Origin: Microlunatus parietis
GTDB lineage: Bacteria > Actinomycetota > Actinomycetes > Propionibacteriales > Propionibacteriaceae
Assembly: GCF_013407955.1 (NCBI RefSeq)
Contig: NZ_JACCBU010000001.1
Coordinates: 6,076,001-6,140,000 of the forward strand
Length of the DNA: 64,000 nucleotides
Direction of reading: 5' to 3'
The notes under the pieces were generated by a model. It saw only the letters and a program-made list of their open reading frames with translations, was not told where the DNA came from and made no database searches. Position numbers and translations under genes: made by a program. Positions within the stretch are counted from its first letter, which is position 1, and every line of letters starts with the position of its first letter. This document shows, one piece after another, positions 35,292 through 42,586 of the stretch.

Positions 35292-35550
35292 TAGAGGCTC
35301 TCACCGCATCCCGTGACGAACTCTTCCAGTCCCTCCATCCGCGTTACGACGATGAGCACCTAGACATGCTCACCAGTCGTCATGCTGCCCTGCTGAAGGA
35401 GTACCGGAAGCGTCAGCAGGAGCCTCAGTCATCCGGGAGCCCTGACGCGTGGGATGGCGACGCGTGAGCATCACAGTTCAGCAACTTCCGCACGCGGGAG
35501 CAGATCAGCCCGCACACTGTCCAAGATTCAAACAAGGGGGAGCGTCAACT

Positions 35551-36426
35551 ATGCGTAAGACCATCGTGGCTGCACTCTGCACCATCCTGGCCGTTGCGGG
35601 CTGTGCCAGACCAGACCTGACCACCAAGGAAGGAATCGCCAACGCCATCGAGTGCACCAACCAGCGACAGGAAGCCAGTGTGCTTGGCGTGGTTCTTGCC
35701 TGCGAGGTTGACGAAGCTCAATTCGGAATCGTGGATTGGTCACAAGAACTGGAACAGGCCTATACCGGCATGACTTCCTTTGCTGGTGGTGCTTATGCCC
35801 GTGTCGGCAATTTCCTGGTCAGCAGCAATAACCTGCTGGCAGCCAAGAAGGCATTTGAAACTCTCGGTGTGAAGGGCGTTTACGGGACGAAGGACAACAA
35901 CGGTTCCGAATCGACTCAGCCGACTGAAGAGGGTAAGCCCAATCCGGAAGACACCGAGTCTCAGCCTCCTGTCGTAGAAGGAGAGCCGAGCACCAATCCG
36001 ACTGAAGAGCCCACCAAGGAACAGGAAGACGAAGTCGAGTTCGGTGAGACCATCGTTACTGAACTCGGTAATACCTTGAAGGTCACGGGTATTCGGTATG
36101 AGACCATCGATGAGGATTGCTACTGTGGCGAACAGGGCACCTTCTATGTGGTGTTCACGGTCAAGGCCACCAACAACAGTGACGAGAGCCTGAAGGACTT
36201 CTACATCACTGGTGAGGCTGCCTACGGGGAGGATGGGGAAGTAGCCGAGCAGGTCTACGACTCCGACCTGAAAGAATTCAGCGGAACCCTTCGCCCCGGT
36301 AAGTCGGCAACGGGTGAGTTCGGCTACGTCATTCCGAAGAAGCAGACCGGAGACGTTCAACTACAGGTCAGCGTCCTATGGGATTCGTTCTTGTTCTACG
36401 GGAACGCCAAGGAAGCGAAACACTGA
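35551..36426 (+). CDS. DUF4352-type surface lipoprotein (island)
   Basis: A 291-residue lipoprotein. Signal MRKTIVAALCTILAVAGC with the lipobox Cys18, a ~70-residue unrecognised domain, then a linker rich in Glu, Pro, Thr and Ser, and a C-terminal DUF4352-like immunoglobulin-type domain (GNTLKVTGIRYETID, FYVVFTVKATNNSDESLKDF, SGTLRPGKSATGEFGYVIP). GGGGGAG lies 9 bases before the ATG. The codon use (many AAT, ATT, TTC) differs from the host genes. Related domains occur in phage and plasmid lipoproteins; a surface role is likely, details unknown. Confidence 0.75.
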   Translation: MRKTIVAALCTILAVAGCARPDLTTKEGIANAIECTNQRQEASVLGVVLACEVDEAQFGIVDWSQELEQAYTGMTSFAGGAYARVGNFLVSSNNLLAAKKAFETLGVKGVYGTKDNNGSESTQPTEEGKPNPEDTESQPPVVEGEPSTNPTEEPTKEQEDEVEFGETIVTELGNTLKVTGIRYETIDEDCYCGEQGTFYVVFTVKATNNSDESLKDFYITGEAAYGEDGEVAEQVYDSDLKEFSGTLRPGKSATGEFGYVIPKKQTGDVQLQVSVLWDSFLFYGNAKEAKH

Positions 36427-36611
36427 TGCTGACCTACACGCCGGAGGAAAGGCGTTTCAGAGACGCTCAGATCAGTGCGGACGTACTGGCCACCATGATC
36501 GCAGACGAGTACGTAGCTGGACTCGATGTCAGGCCAGACCTGGTGGAGTGCTACCGAGAGAGGTCAAGACCGAACTCAAGGAAGCTGCAAGAGCCCTCGA
36601 CAACTGAATAG
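36426..36611 (+). CDS. Small island protein, possible C-terminal frameshift
   Basis: A 61-residue protein beginning LTYTPEERRFRDAQISADVLATMIADEYVAGLD. Its ATG overlaps the stop of the lipoprotein gene (TGATG), so it is coupled. Near the end a GAGAGAG run occurs; dropping one GA would switch to a frame reading EVKTELKEAARALDN and stop, a more natural helical tail. So either a dinucleotide slip changed the C-terminus or the listed frame is right. No family recognised. Confidence 0.55.
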   Translation: MLTYTPEERRFRDAQISADVLATMIADEYVAGLDVRPDLVECYRERSRPNSRKLQEPSTTE

Positions 36612-36735
36612 CCTGAAGAATTGCCCTGGTCATAAACTGGCTAGGGCTCTTCTTTGTCCTCTAACCATATGTTCTTGAATGATTTCTGAAGCAAACTCCC
36701 TGTGTTGGTTCAGGACTGACCTGAAACGACAGAAG

Positions 36736-36771
36736 ACCCCGGCAGAGTCCATAGCGGACCCTAACCGGGGT
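36736..36771. terminator. Bidirectional hairpin between convergent island genes
   Basis: ACCCCGG (36736-36742) pairs with CCGGGGT (36765-36771), followed by TTTCTGTCT. An alternative stem pairs CCGGCAGAGT (36739-36748) with ACTCTGCCGG (36780-36789). It lies between the rightward lipoprotein/small gene and the leftward toxin/immunity pair, so a two-way terminator is likely. Confidence 0.65.
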
Positions 36772-36777
36772 TTCTGT

Positions 36778-37059
36778 CTACTCTGCCGGAACCTCTTTCC
36801 AGTCTCCGGCAACTACCTCTTCAATGTCGCCAAGTGGAAATGCGGCAACTGTCACGATCACTCTCTCAGGTCGGGTCGGGAACCTGTTAGTGATGTGTAG
36901 GAACTCGCTAGCCCGATCCTCTTCGGTCGTATCCTCAAGCATGAGACTGAACACTTGGTGTGTTTCGTTGACATGCGCTGAGTCAGCCATGACCAGTACA
37001 TCATTGCCTGACTTGAGCTTCACTCGCCAGGTCGGCGGAACTCCATCAGTCAGCTTCAT
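36778..37059 (-). CDS. Candidate immunity protein of the island toxin-like lipoprotein
   Basis: A 93-residue acidic protein, no signal peptide: TWRVKLKSGNDVLVMADSAHVNETHQVFSLMLED, then VIVTVAAFPLGDIEEVVAGDW. No family recognised. Its ATG overlaps the stop of the toxin-like gene in ATGA, as expected for a coupled immunity partner. Island-type codon use. The immunity role rests on position, size and charge only. Confidence 0.5.
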   Translation of the reverse strand: MKLTDGVPPTWRVKLKSGNDVLVMADSAHVNETHQVFSLMLEDTTEEDRASEFLHITNRFPTRPERVIVTVAAFPLGDIEEVVAGDWKEVPAE

Positions 37060-37676
37060 TTCTCACCTAGTACTTTCAATCCTTGGTTGACTGCTCTCTC
37101 AACAGCTTCCTTGTTGTTGTCAATGTAGTTGCGTGCCACCTTGGGCAGTTGTTCGAGCTTGTCTGTCGTGAAGGATGTTCCACCACGCCAATAGTATTTT
37201 TCAGAACCCTTCCCGCCAAGCTGAACGTGTATGTTGCCCTCCGCATAGCCAGGCTTCGGGTTCTCTACATCCATCCTGAATGAGTAGTCCTTTGAAATAC
37301 TGCGCCTTGGCATGAGGGTAGTAGATGCGGTCTGAGCCCCGTTCGCTCCACGGAGGTTCTTGTTGAACTCCCGTCCGCTGTTGCCAGGCTTGCCGCCAGC
37401 AGGAGGGCAGCCAGCAGGAGGGCCACCGTTCCCCCTGGCGTTGACTCCACCTTGACCTTCATTGGCGTTGGGCTTCTTCGGACCCTTGGCTAGCTCCTTG
37501 TCCTTCTCCGACTGCTTCAGCAAGTCACCAATGTCTGCGTCCTCGGCGCGCTGCTCAGCCCTCAGGTCAGCCTTCACGCCACCTGCTGGGCAGCACGCGG
37601 TCACAGTCAGCAGTACCACCGGCACCAGCCCAAGCGCCAGCAGCAGCCTCAGAACCAATCCAACTACACGTCTCAT
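37056..37676 (-). CDS. Lipoprotein with polymorphic-toxin-like C-terminal domain (island)
   Basis: A 206-residue protein with an N-terminal hydrophobic segment and lipobox-like LLTVTAC, a low-complexity middle rich in Gly, Asn and Pro (NANEGQGGVNARGNGGPPAG), and a C-terminal ~70 residues: RMDVENPKPGYAEGNIHVQLGG, KYYWRGG, ...AVERAVNQGLKVLG. That last block resembles the VENP-PG-R-GQ-H-Q...GLKYLG tip domain in RHS/YD and other polymorphic toxins, whose activity I do not know. A short lipid-anchored carrier is unusual for such a tip. An immunity-sized gene is coupled downstream. Confidence 0.55.
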   Translation of the reverse strand: MRRVVGLVLRLLLALGLVPVVLLTVTACCPAGGVKADLRAEQRAEDADIGDLLKQSEKDKELAKGPKKPNANEGQGGVNARGNGGPPAGCPPAGGKPGNSGREFNKNLRGANGAQTASTTLMPRRSISKDYSFRMDVENPKPGYAEGNIHVQLGGKGSEKYYWRGGTSFTTDKLEQLPKVARNYIDNNKEAVERAVNQGLKVLGEK

Positions 37677-37905
37677 CCCGCTTCCCCTTCTCCGCTAGAA
37701 GACGAACGTTCCAGGACACAGGAGGATCGACGTGGTGTCAAGACCTCGCGTTGTTCGCGGATTCGGCTCAGCGCAGGGAGCACCGGCCTTCGGGGGCACT
37801 CCCGGTGATAGACATCGGACCGATCGCCGGCTGATCCGGGATCAGGGGCGATCGAGCGAGTCCCGACTCAGCCGGTGCGACGGACGCCGGGACCGCGATC
37901 AGCGG
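37677..37905. other. Island right edge and noncoding gap
   Basis: No convincing gene in these 229 bases. Composition returns to the host level near 37735. CTTCCCCTTCTCC just upstream of the toxin-like gene start reads GGAGAAGGGGAAG on its coding strand, a good ribosome binding region. Confidence 0.5.
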
Positions 37906-39060
37906 TCAGGTGCTCAGCCGGAGGGTCTTGATCAGGTGCCGGTAGACGGTCTCCGGATTCCCTTCCAGCTCGGCGAGTCCGGTGACCAGACACTGCCGCT
38001 GGCGTTCGGTGATCGCCAGCTCGACGTACGGAGTGTCGACCACCGACAGTGCGTCGGTCAGGTAGCCGGGGTTGAAGCCGGCCAGGCCGACTCGTTCGGC
38101 CGCCAGGAACTCGTTCACCGTCGGCAGCGTCACGCTGGATCGGCCGGCGGTCGCGGAGGCCGCCGTGAGCGAGCAGTGTTGATCATCGACGAGCAGGCGC
38201 AGCGGGGTGTTCCGCTCGAGGACCAGCGCCGCTCGCCGTACCGCCTCGCGCAGTTCCGCCGTCGCGACCCGGACCGTGGTGTCCGGCGAGATCTGCAGCA
38301 GCGGGCCGAAGTCCGGGTAGGCGCCGTCGATCAGCCGCGACGTCTGCCACACCTCGCCGGACCGGCTGCGGCCGCCGAACGACACCGTGGGCACGCCGGT
38401 CGGATCCGGGTCGAAGCCGAGGTCGACCCGGCTGCCGGCGAGCAGTCCGCGGGTGACGGTGCCGAGGCTGCGCGCGGGGATCAGCAGCTGAGCCTTGGCC
38501 TGCGGGTCGGCCGGTTCCCAGGCCAGGGTCCGGACCGCCATCCGATAGCGGTCGGTGGCCATCAGGGTCAGTTCGGCGCCGTCGATGTCGATCAGCACGC
38601 CGGTGAAGATCGGCAACAGTTCGTCCCGGCCGGCCGCGATCACTGCCTGGTGCACGGCACGGTCGAAGTCGGCCAGGTCGACCGAACCGGACACGGCGGG
38701 AGCCTCGGGCAGGGCGGGATAGTCCGCGACCGGCAGGGTCTGCAGCACGAACGAGGTGCCCTCGCCGGTCAGCTCGGCCTCGTTCCCGTCCACGGTGATC
38801 GCGATCGGTCCGGCCGGGAATGCGCCGGCGATCTCGGCGAGTAGCCGGCCGGGCACCAGAACGCTTCCGGGGCGGAGCACCTCGGCGGGCACGGAGACCC
38901 GGATCGATGACTCGTAGTCGAAGCCGGACAGGGTGACGGCACCCGCGCCGGACTCGATCAGCATCCCCGCCAGGATCGGCGTGGTCGGCCGGCTGGGGAC
39001 GACTCGGGCCACGGACGGCGCGGCCTCGGCCAGCGCGGCGGCGTCGACAACGATGTGCAC
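37906..39060 (-). CDS. DNA polymerase III beta-clamp homologue (DnaN-like paralogue)
   Basis: About 384 residues, the normal length of a sliding clamp. Three repeated domains can be followed: PTTPILAGMLIESGAGAVTLSGFDYESSIRV, LLPIFTGVLIDIDGAELTLMATDRYRMA, and NTPLRLLVDDQHCSLTAAS, ending TERQRQCLVTG. The P-[IL]-L-x-G-[MV] repeats are clamp signatures. There is no dnaA, recF or gyrB next to it, so this is probably an extra copy and not the replicative dnaN, although a clamp-loading role is plausible. Start GTG at 39060 sits tight behind GGAGG; uncertain by a few codons. Confidence 0.8.
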   Translation of the reverse strand: MHIVVDAAALAEAAPSVARVVPSRPTTPILAGMLIESGAGAVTLSGFDYESSIRVSVPAEVLRPGSVLVPGRLLAEIAGAFPAGPIAITVDGNEAELTGEGTSFVLQTLPVADYPALPEAPAVSGSVDLADFDRAVHQAVIAAGRDELLPIFTGVLIDIDGAELTLMATDRYRMAVRTLAWEPADPQAKAQLLIPARSLGTVTRGLLAGSRVDLGFDPDPTGVPTVSFGGRSRSGEVWQTSRLIDGAYPDFGPLLQISPDTTVRVATAELREAVRRAALVLERNTPLRLLVDDQHCSLTAASATAGRSSVTLPTVNEFLAAERVGLAGFNPGYLTDALSVVDTPYVELAITERQRQCLVTGLAELEGNPETVYRHLIKTLRLST

Positions 39061-39095
39061 CCTCCGGAGGATACGGCAGCGAATACTCTTGCGGC

Positions 39096-39734
39096 ATGTC
39101 CGCACCCAAGGCGCGCTCGCCGAAGCCGATGCCGACACCACGCCTGCCCTGGCAACCGCCGCTGGCGGTCCTGATCATCGCGATCGCCCTGCCCGCGGTC
39201 GCCGGCGTCCTGCTGGCCTGGGCGAACAGCGTTCCCGGGTCGCAGGTGATCATGGGAGTGATCGGCGTCGGGCTGAGCCTGGTCGCCGCCTCGTTCCTGG
39301 TGATCAACGGGATCATCTGCTTCGCCCGGCGGACCTTGGTGCCGGCGGTGATCATCGGCGCGGTGATCCTGGTCGGGCTGTTCGTCTTCGCCGAGTCCGG
39401 ACTGCCGCTGCGGGCCCGGTTCGAGCTGCACCGGGCCGCGTTCGACGAGGTGGCCGGCCAGCCACTGCCGCCGAAGGAAGGGGTCTGGCAGGGCCCGTGC
39501 CCGACCCGGATCGGCAACTTCCCGATCAGTCGGTGCGCCGCGATCGGCACCGGGTTCCTCTACTACGAACCGGAGGGCGGGCTGCTCAACGGGGCCGGCT
39601 TCGCCTATCTACCGGAGGGGCCGGAGCGAGCCCAGCGGCCGCTGGCCGACGACCCGACGGCGGATCTGTCCGGTCGGATCGTCTACCGGCCGCTGGCCGG
39701 TGACTGGTACTCCTTCATCGATCCGGCCTGGTGA
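39096..39734 (+). CDS. Membrane protein with C-terminal extracytoplasmic domain
   Basis: A 212-residue protein with a proline-rich N-terminus, three hydrophobic helices (about 23-42, 50-72 and 81-100) and a ~105-residue tail with two cysteines (QGPCPTRIGNFPISRC) that may form a disulfide. No family recognised. The stop overlaps the next gene in GTGA, so the two are translated together. Divergent from the clamp gene. Function unknown. Confidence 0.6.
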   Translation: MSAPKARSPKPMPTPRLPWQPPLAVLIIAIALPAVAGVLLAWANSVPGSQVIMGVIGVGLSLVAASFLVINGIICFARRTLVPAVIIGAVILVGLFVFAESGLPLRARFELHRAAFDEVAGQPLPPKEGVWQGPCPTRIGNFPISRCAAIGTGFLYYEPEGGLLNGAGFAYLPEGPERAQRPLADDPTADLSGRIVYRPLAGDWYSFIDPAW

Positions 39735-40354
39735 TCATGGAACCGGAGTTCTCCGACGAGTCCGCCGCTGCGGTACGGCGAGCCGGGGAGCGCCTGCAGG
39801 AGGCGCTCGGGACGCAGATCGAGCTCGCGGCTCGGGCCCGGCAGGACACCGACCTGGCCGAGCTGGACGAAGCCGCGGAGGCGGTCCGCGAGCTGCTGGC
39901 CGACTACGCGCAGGCGCTGCTCGACCACTGTGGCGAACCGGCGCCGTTCGAGGACAGCGTCGAGGAGCCCGAACCGGAGTCCGACGACGACGGTTCGACC
40001 TTGATCAGCCGACTGACCCGGACCGACTTCATGATCGTCGACGAGCCCGCGCTGCTGGCCGACGGCGCCCGGGCCGGTGCCGAGTCGGGGTCGGCGCCGC
40101 CGCCGGTGCTCGACCCGGTCCCGATGTCCGTGTCGCGGGCGATCCGGCTGATCGTGTCGGCGCGCGGACCGGACGGGTTGTGGCGGGCCGCCGGCGTCCG
40201 ACCGTTGTGGTCGGAGATGATCATCCTCCGACCGGACCCGGTGGAGATCGACGACGAGGACGAGGCTGACGACGAGGAGTTCGACGACCCGTTGTCGATC
40301 TTCGACATCGACGGCGAGATCGTCAGCACCGAGAGCGAACAGTTCTTCCGCTGA
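39731..40354 (+). CDS. Acidic hypothetical protein
   Basis: A 207-residue strongly acidic soluble protein. The N-terminal half is helical (AAVRRAGERLQEALGTQIELAARAR), followed by EEPEPESDDDGS and a compact C-terminal region with DGLWRAAGVRPLWSEMIILR and an acidic end (IDDEDEADDEEFDD). GTG start coupled to the previous membrane-protein gene, which suggests a shared role. No domain recognised. Confidence 0.6.
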   Translation: MIMEPEFSDESAAAVRRAGERLQEALGTQIELAARARQDTDLAELDEAAEAVRELLADYAQALLDHCGEPAPFEDSVEEPEPESDDDGSTLISRLTRTDFMIVDEPALLADGARAGAESGSAPPPVLDPVPMSVSRAIRLIVSARGPDGLWRAAGVRPLWSEMIILRPDPVEIDDEDEADDEEFDDPLSIFDIDGEIVSTESEQFFR

Positions 40355-40360
40355 CGGTTT

Positions 40361-40436
40361 GTCGGGATTCCTCCATGGGCGTGGCGTTGCCGCGTTGCAG
40401 TCGCGGTCAACTGGGCGTGCATGGAGAAATCCCGAC
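40361..40436. repeat. 76-bp element with 17-bp terminal inverted repeats
   Basis: GTCGGGATTCCTCCATG (40361-40377) and CATGGAGAAATCCCGAC (40420-40436) pair with one mismatch, around a 42-base loop that contains GTTGCAGTCGCGGTCAAC. It starts 7 bases after a stop codon and lies between convergent genes. It could be a terminator or a small palindromic mobile element related in style to repeat B. Confidence 0.7.
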
Positions 40437-40448
40437 TCCACCGCTGGA

Positions 40449-40859
40449 TCAGTCCGTCCAGACCTGCCGTGTCTGTCGGCGTGCTGGGTTGCAGATGGCG
40501 ATGATCTTCCTGCCTCCCGCGTGGCTGTACAGCCGTGCGAGTCGCAGGGCCTCGTGCTCGTCCTCGTGCCGCGTGATCAGATCGAGGTAGCACTGGTGGA
40601 TCGCTGGGTTGATCCAGGTCCCCAACCAGATATCGCCGGCGAGGTGATGATGGTGGTGCAACTCAATGAACCGGACCAGGGAGGAGCCCAATTCCGGCAG
40701 GCTGACGATCATGGTGTGTTCCGGGAAGCGTGGGAAGTACCAGGCGTCCTCTCCTGGAAGGATCCGCCTTGCGGCCACGTCGGCAGTGCAGCCCCCGGAG
40801 TCGAGCGTGTTCCGAGTGATCTGCTCGACGAAGGCAGTCAGCGGGTCAGGGCTGGGCAC
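40449..40859 (-). CDS. Hypothetical protein with natural pentahistidine
   Basis: A 136-residue soluble protein. GTG at 40859 is preceded by AGGAGGACCT. Notable are EDAWYFPRFPEHTMIVSL, FIELHHHHHLAGDIWLGTWINP with five histidines in a row, and TRHEDEHEALRLARLYSHAGG. No family recognised. The histidine run could bind a metal, but this is speculation. It is divergent from the GNAT gene with an 81-base gap. Confidence 0.6.
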   Translation of the reverse strand: MPSPDPLTAFVEQITRNTLDSGGCTADVAARRILPGEDAWYFPRFPEHTMIVSLPELGSSLVRFIELHHHHHLAGDIWLGTWINPAIHQCYLDLITRHEDEHEALRLARLYSHAGGRKIIAICNPARRQTRQVWTD

Positions 40860-40940
40860 AGGTCCTCCTTCGCCGCCTGAGCGGTGACAGCTGGGTGGAC
40901 AGCCGGCATGACTGGCGGTGATCTCTGCTGGACTGTACCG

Positions 40941-41465
40941 ATGAATGACGAGGCGGCTGACCTGGTGATCGTACCTGCGACCGAATCCGACCACGCGGTC
41001 CTGTTCGAGATCTACCGTGACGTCGTGGCCGCCGGCGGTGCACAGCCGGCCGGGGTAAAAGCCGACCGCGAGGTCTTCCACGAGGGTTGGATCAGGCGGC
41101 GGCGCGTCTACGTGGCGCGGGTCGGCGACACGACGATCGGCGGCTACTTCCTGCGCACCAACTTTCCCGCGTTCGCGGCCCACATCGCCCAGGGCGGCTA
41201 CCTCGTTGCGGAGTCGGCCCGTCGGCGTGGCGTCGGCAGCAGACTGCTCGCTCACTCCCTGGAGCAGGCGGCACGCCTGGGATACACCGCGATGATGTTC
41301 AACCTCGTCCAGCAAGGAAATCCCTCCCGCCGGCTGTATGAGCGGGCGGGCTTCAAGATCATCGGCACCATCCCGAACGTTCATGGCGACGAGCCGGGCC
41401 TGATCTACTGGCGCTCCCTGGAGTCCGGGTCCAAGGCCATGGTGAGCGCCATGCCCGGCGAATAG
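40941..41465 (+). CDS. GNAT-family N-acetyltransferase
   Basis: A 174-residue GNAT. VIVPATESDHAVLFEIYRDVV is the N-terminal helix, LVAESARRRGVGSRLLAHSLEQAARLG the acetyl-CoA-binding motif A, and MMFNLVQQGNPSRRLYERAGFKIIG motif B. ATG at 40941 is the best start; the upstream codons are noncoding in character. The 3' end overlaps that of hutI, on the other strand, by 61 bases, a long convergent overlap. Substrate unknown. Confidence 0.82.
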   Translation: MNDEAADLVIVPATESDHAVLFEIYRDVVAAGGAQPAGVKADREVFHEGWIRRRRVYVARVGDTTIGGYFLRTNFPAFAAHIAQGGYLVAESARRRGVGSRLLAHSLEQAARLGYTAMMFNLVQQGNPSRRLYERAGFKIIGTIPNVHGDEPGLIYWRSLESGSKAMVSAMPGE

Positions 41466-42586
41466 GCCAGGTGGAGGTACGACGGAGTGTCGATCACCGC
41501 GAGGTCGGCTCGGCGGCCGATGGCGATCGCGCCGATATCGGTGCGGCGCAGCGCCCGCGCTCCGCCGACGGTCGCGGCCAGCAGCGCCTGGGCCGGCGTG
41601 AGGCCGAGTTCCCGTACCGCGAGGGCGATCATGAACGGCATCGACGAGGAGTGGCAGGTGCCGGGATTGCAATCGGAAGCGAGCGCGATCGAGACCCCGG
41701 CCGCGGCCAGCCGGGCGCCGTCCGGGTACGGCGAGCGGGTGGCGAACTCGACGCCCGGCAGCAGCGTGGCGACCGTCGTGTCCGCGGCACCGGCCAGCGC
41801 ATCCACATCGGCGTCGGTCAGATGGGTGCAGTGGTCGACGCTGGCGGCGCCGAGCTCCACGGCGAGCCGGACGCCGGGCCCCGGACCGAGCTGGTTCCCG
41901 TGCACCCGCAACTCCAGGCCGGCCGCGGCGCCAGCGGTCAAGATCATCCGGGACTCCTCGGCGGTGAACGCATGCGGGGAGTTCGGCTCGCAGAACACGT
42001 CGATCCAGCGCGCGTACGGGGCCGCGGCGGTGAGCATCGGGCCGCACACCAGGTCGACGTAGCCGGCCCGGTCGGCGGCCAGCTCGGCCGGCACGACGTG
42101 ACCGCCGAGGAACGTCGTCTCGGTCGTGAACTCGCCGGCCAGCCGCAGCGCCCGGACCTCCTCCTCGACCGTCAGCCCGTAGCCGCTCTTGATCTCCAGC
42201 GTGGTGGTGCCCTGGGCCCGGGCCGCCGCGACCCGGCCGGCGATCAGCGATCGGAGTTGATCATCGTCGGCCGATCTGGTCGCCGCCACGGTGGTGCCGA
42301 TCCCGCCGCCGTCATAGGGTTTCCCGGCCATCCGAGCGGTGAACTCGGCGGACCGGTCGCCGGCGAACACCAGGTGGGTATGGCTGTCGACGAAGCCCGG
42401 GATCACGGTCCGCCCGGCGCAGTCGATCATGGTGTCGGCAGCCGGCGCCGCCGCAGCAGGGCCGATCCAGTTGATCACGCCGTCCGAGGCGATCACCGCC
42501 TGGTCATCGCGAAGCCCCAAGCCGTCCGGTCCGCTGCCGTCGCAGGTGACCAGCTGGCCGATCCCGGTGATCAAGGTCGCGGTCAC
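41405..42586 (-). CDS. hutI: Imidazolonepropionase
   Basis: A 393-residue amidohydrolase that opens imidazolone propionate to N-formimidoyl-L-glutamate, third step of histidine breakdown. Seen are the metal site DSHTHLVFAGDR, the HutI-typical GGGIGTTVAATR, and later H and D ligands in LRVHGNQLG and ALASDCNPGTCH. The GTG at 42586 follows GGAGG at a good distance and overlaps the hutF stop as GTGA. It is the last gene of the coupled hutU-M20-hutF-hutI operon. Confidence 0.95.
   Translation of the reverse strand: MTATLITGIGQLVTCDGSGPDGLGLRDDQAVIASDGVINWIGPAAAAPAADTMIDCAGRTVIPGFVDSHTHLVFAGDRSAEFTARMAGKPYDGGGIGTTVAATRSADDDQLRSLIAGRVAAARAQGTTTLEIKSGYGLTVEEEVRALRLAGEFTTETTFLGGHVVPAELAADRAGYVDLVCGPMLTAAAPYARWIDVFCEPNSPHAFTAEESRMILTAGAAAGLELRVHGNQLGPGPGVRLAVELGAASVDHCTHLTDADVDALAGAADTTVATLLPGVEFATRSPYPDGARLAAAGVSIALASDCNPGTCHSSSMPFMIALAVRELGLTPAQALLAATVGGARALRRTDIGAIAIGRRADLAVIDTPSYLHLAYSPGMALTMALDPDSRERQ

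Larger units (their letters stand above)
34374..35467 (+). pseudogene. Small island gene interrupted by the IS element
   Basis: ATG at 34374 follows AAGGGAAGGACCC. The frame runs MPDPERMTLQLLL to the TA at 34411-34412, and resumes after the IS at 35294 with EALTASRDELFQSLHP, ending at TGA 35465-35467. Deleting 34413-35293 (the IS plus one TA) joins the parts without frame change into a 70-residue helical, charged protein. No family recognised. It is a precise fossil of an insertion event. Confidence 0.75.
34300..37735. mobile_element. Genomic island of lower GC
   Basis: From about 34300 to 37735 the base composition drops to roughly 55% GC, AT-ending codons become common and TGATCA, frequent on both sides, is nearly absent. 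Genes inside are an IS-interrupted small gene, a DUF4352 lipoprotein, a 61-residue gene, and a lipoprotein toxin/immunity-like pair. One end cuts the transketolase gene. No integrase, phage structural gene or flanking repeat was found; the right edge is estimated by composition only. Origin unknown. Confidence 0.7.

Noticed and set aside
34281..37722. Short similar words at the two island edges (CCAGGAACGT and AACGTTCCAGG) as attachment sites
   Set aside because: They are inverted, only ~10 bases long and imperfect; no integrase is present. Too weak for att sites.
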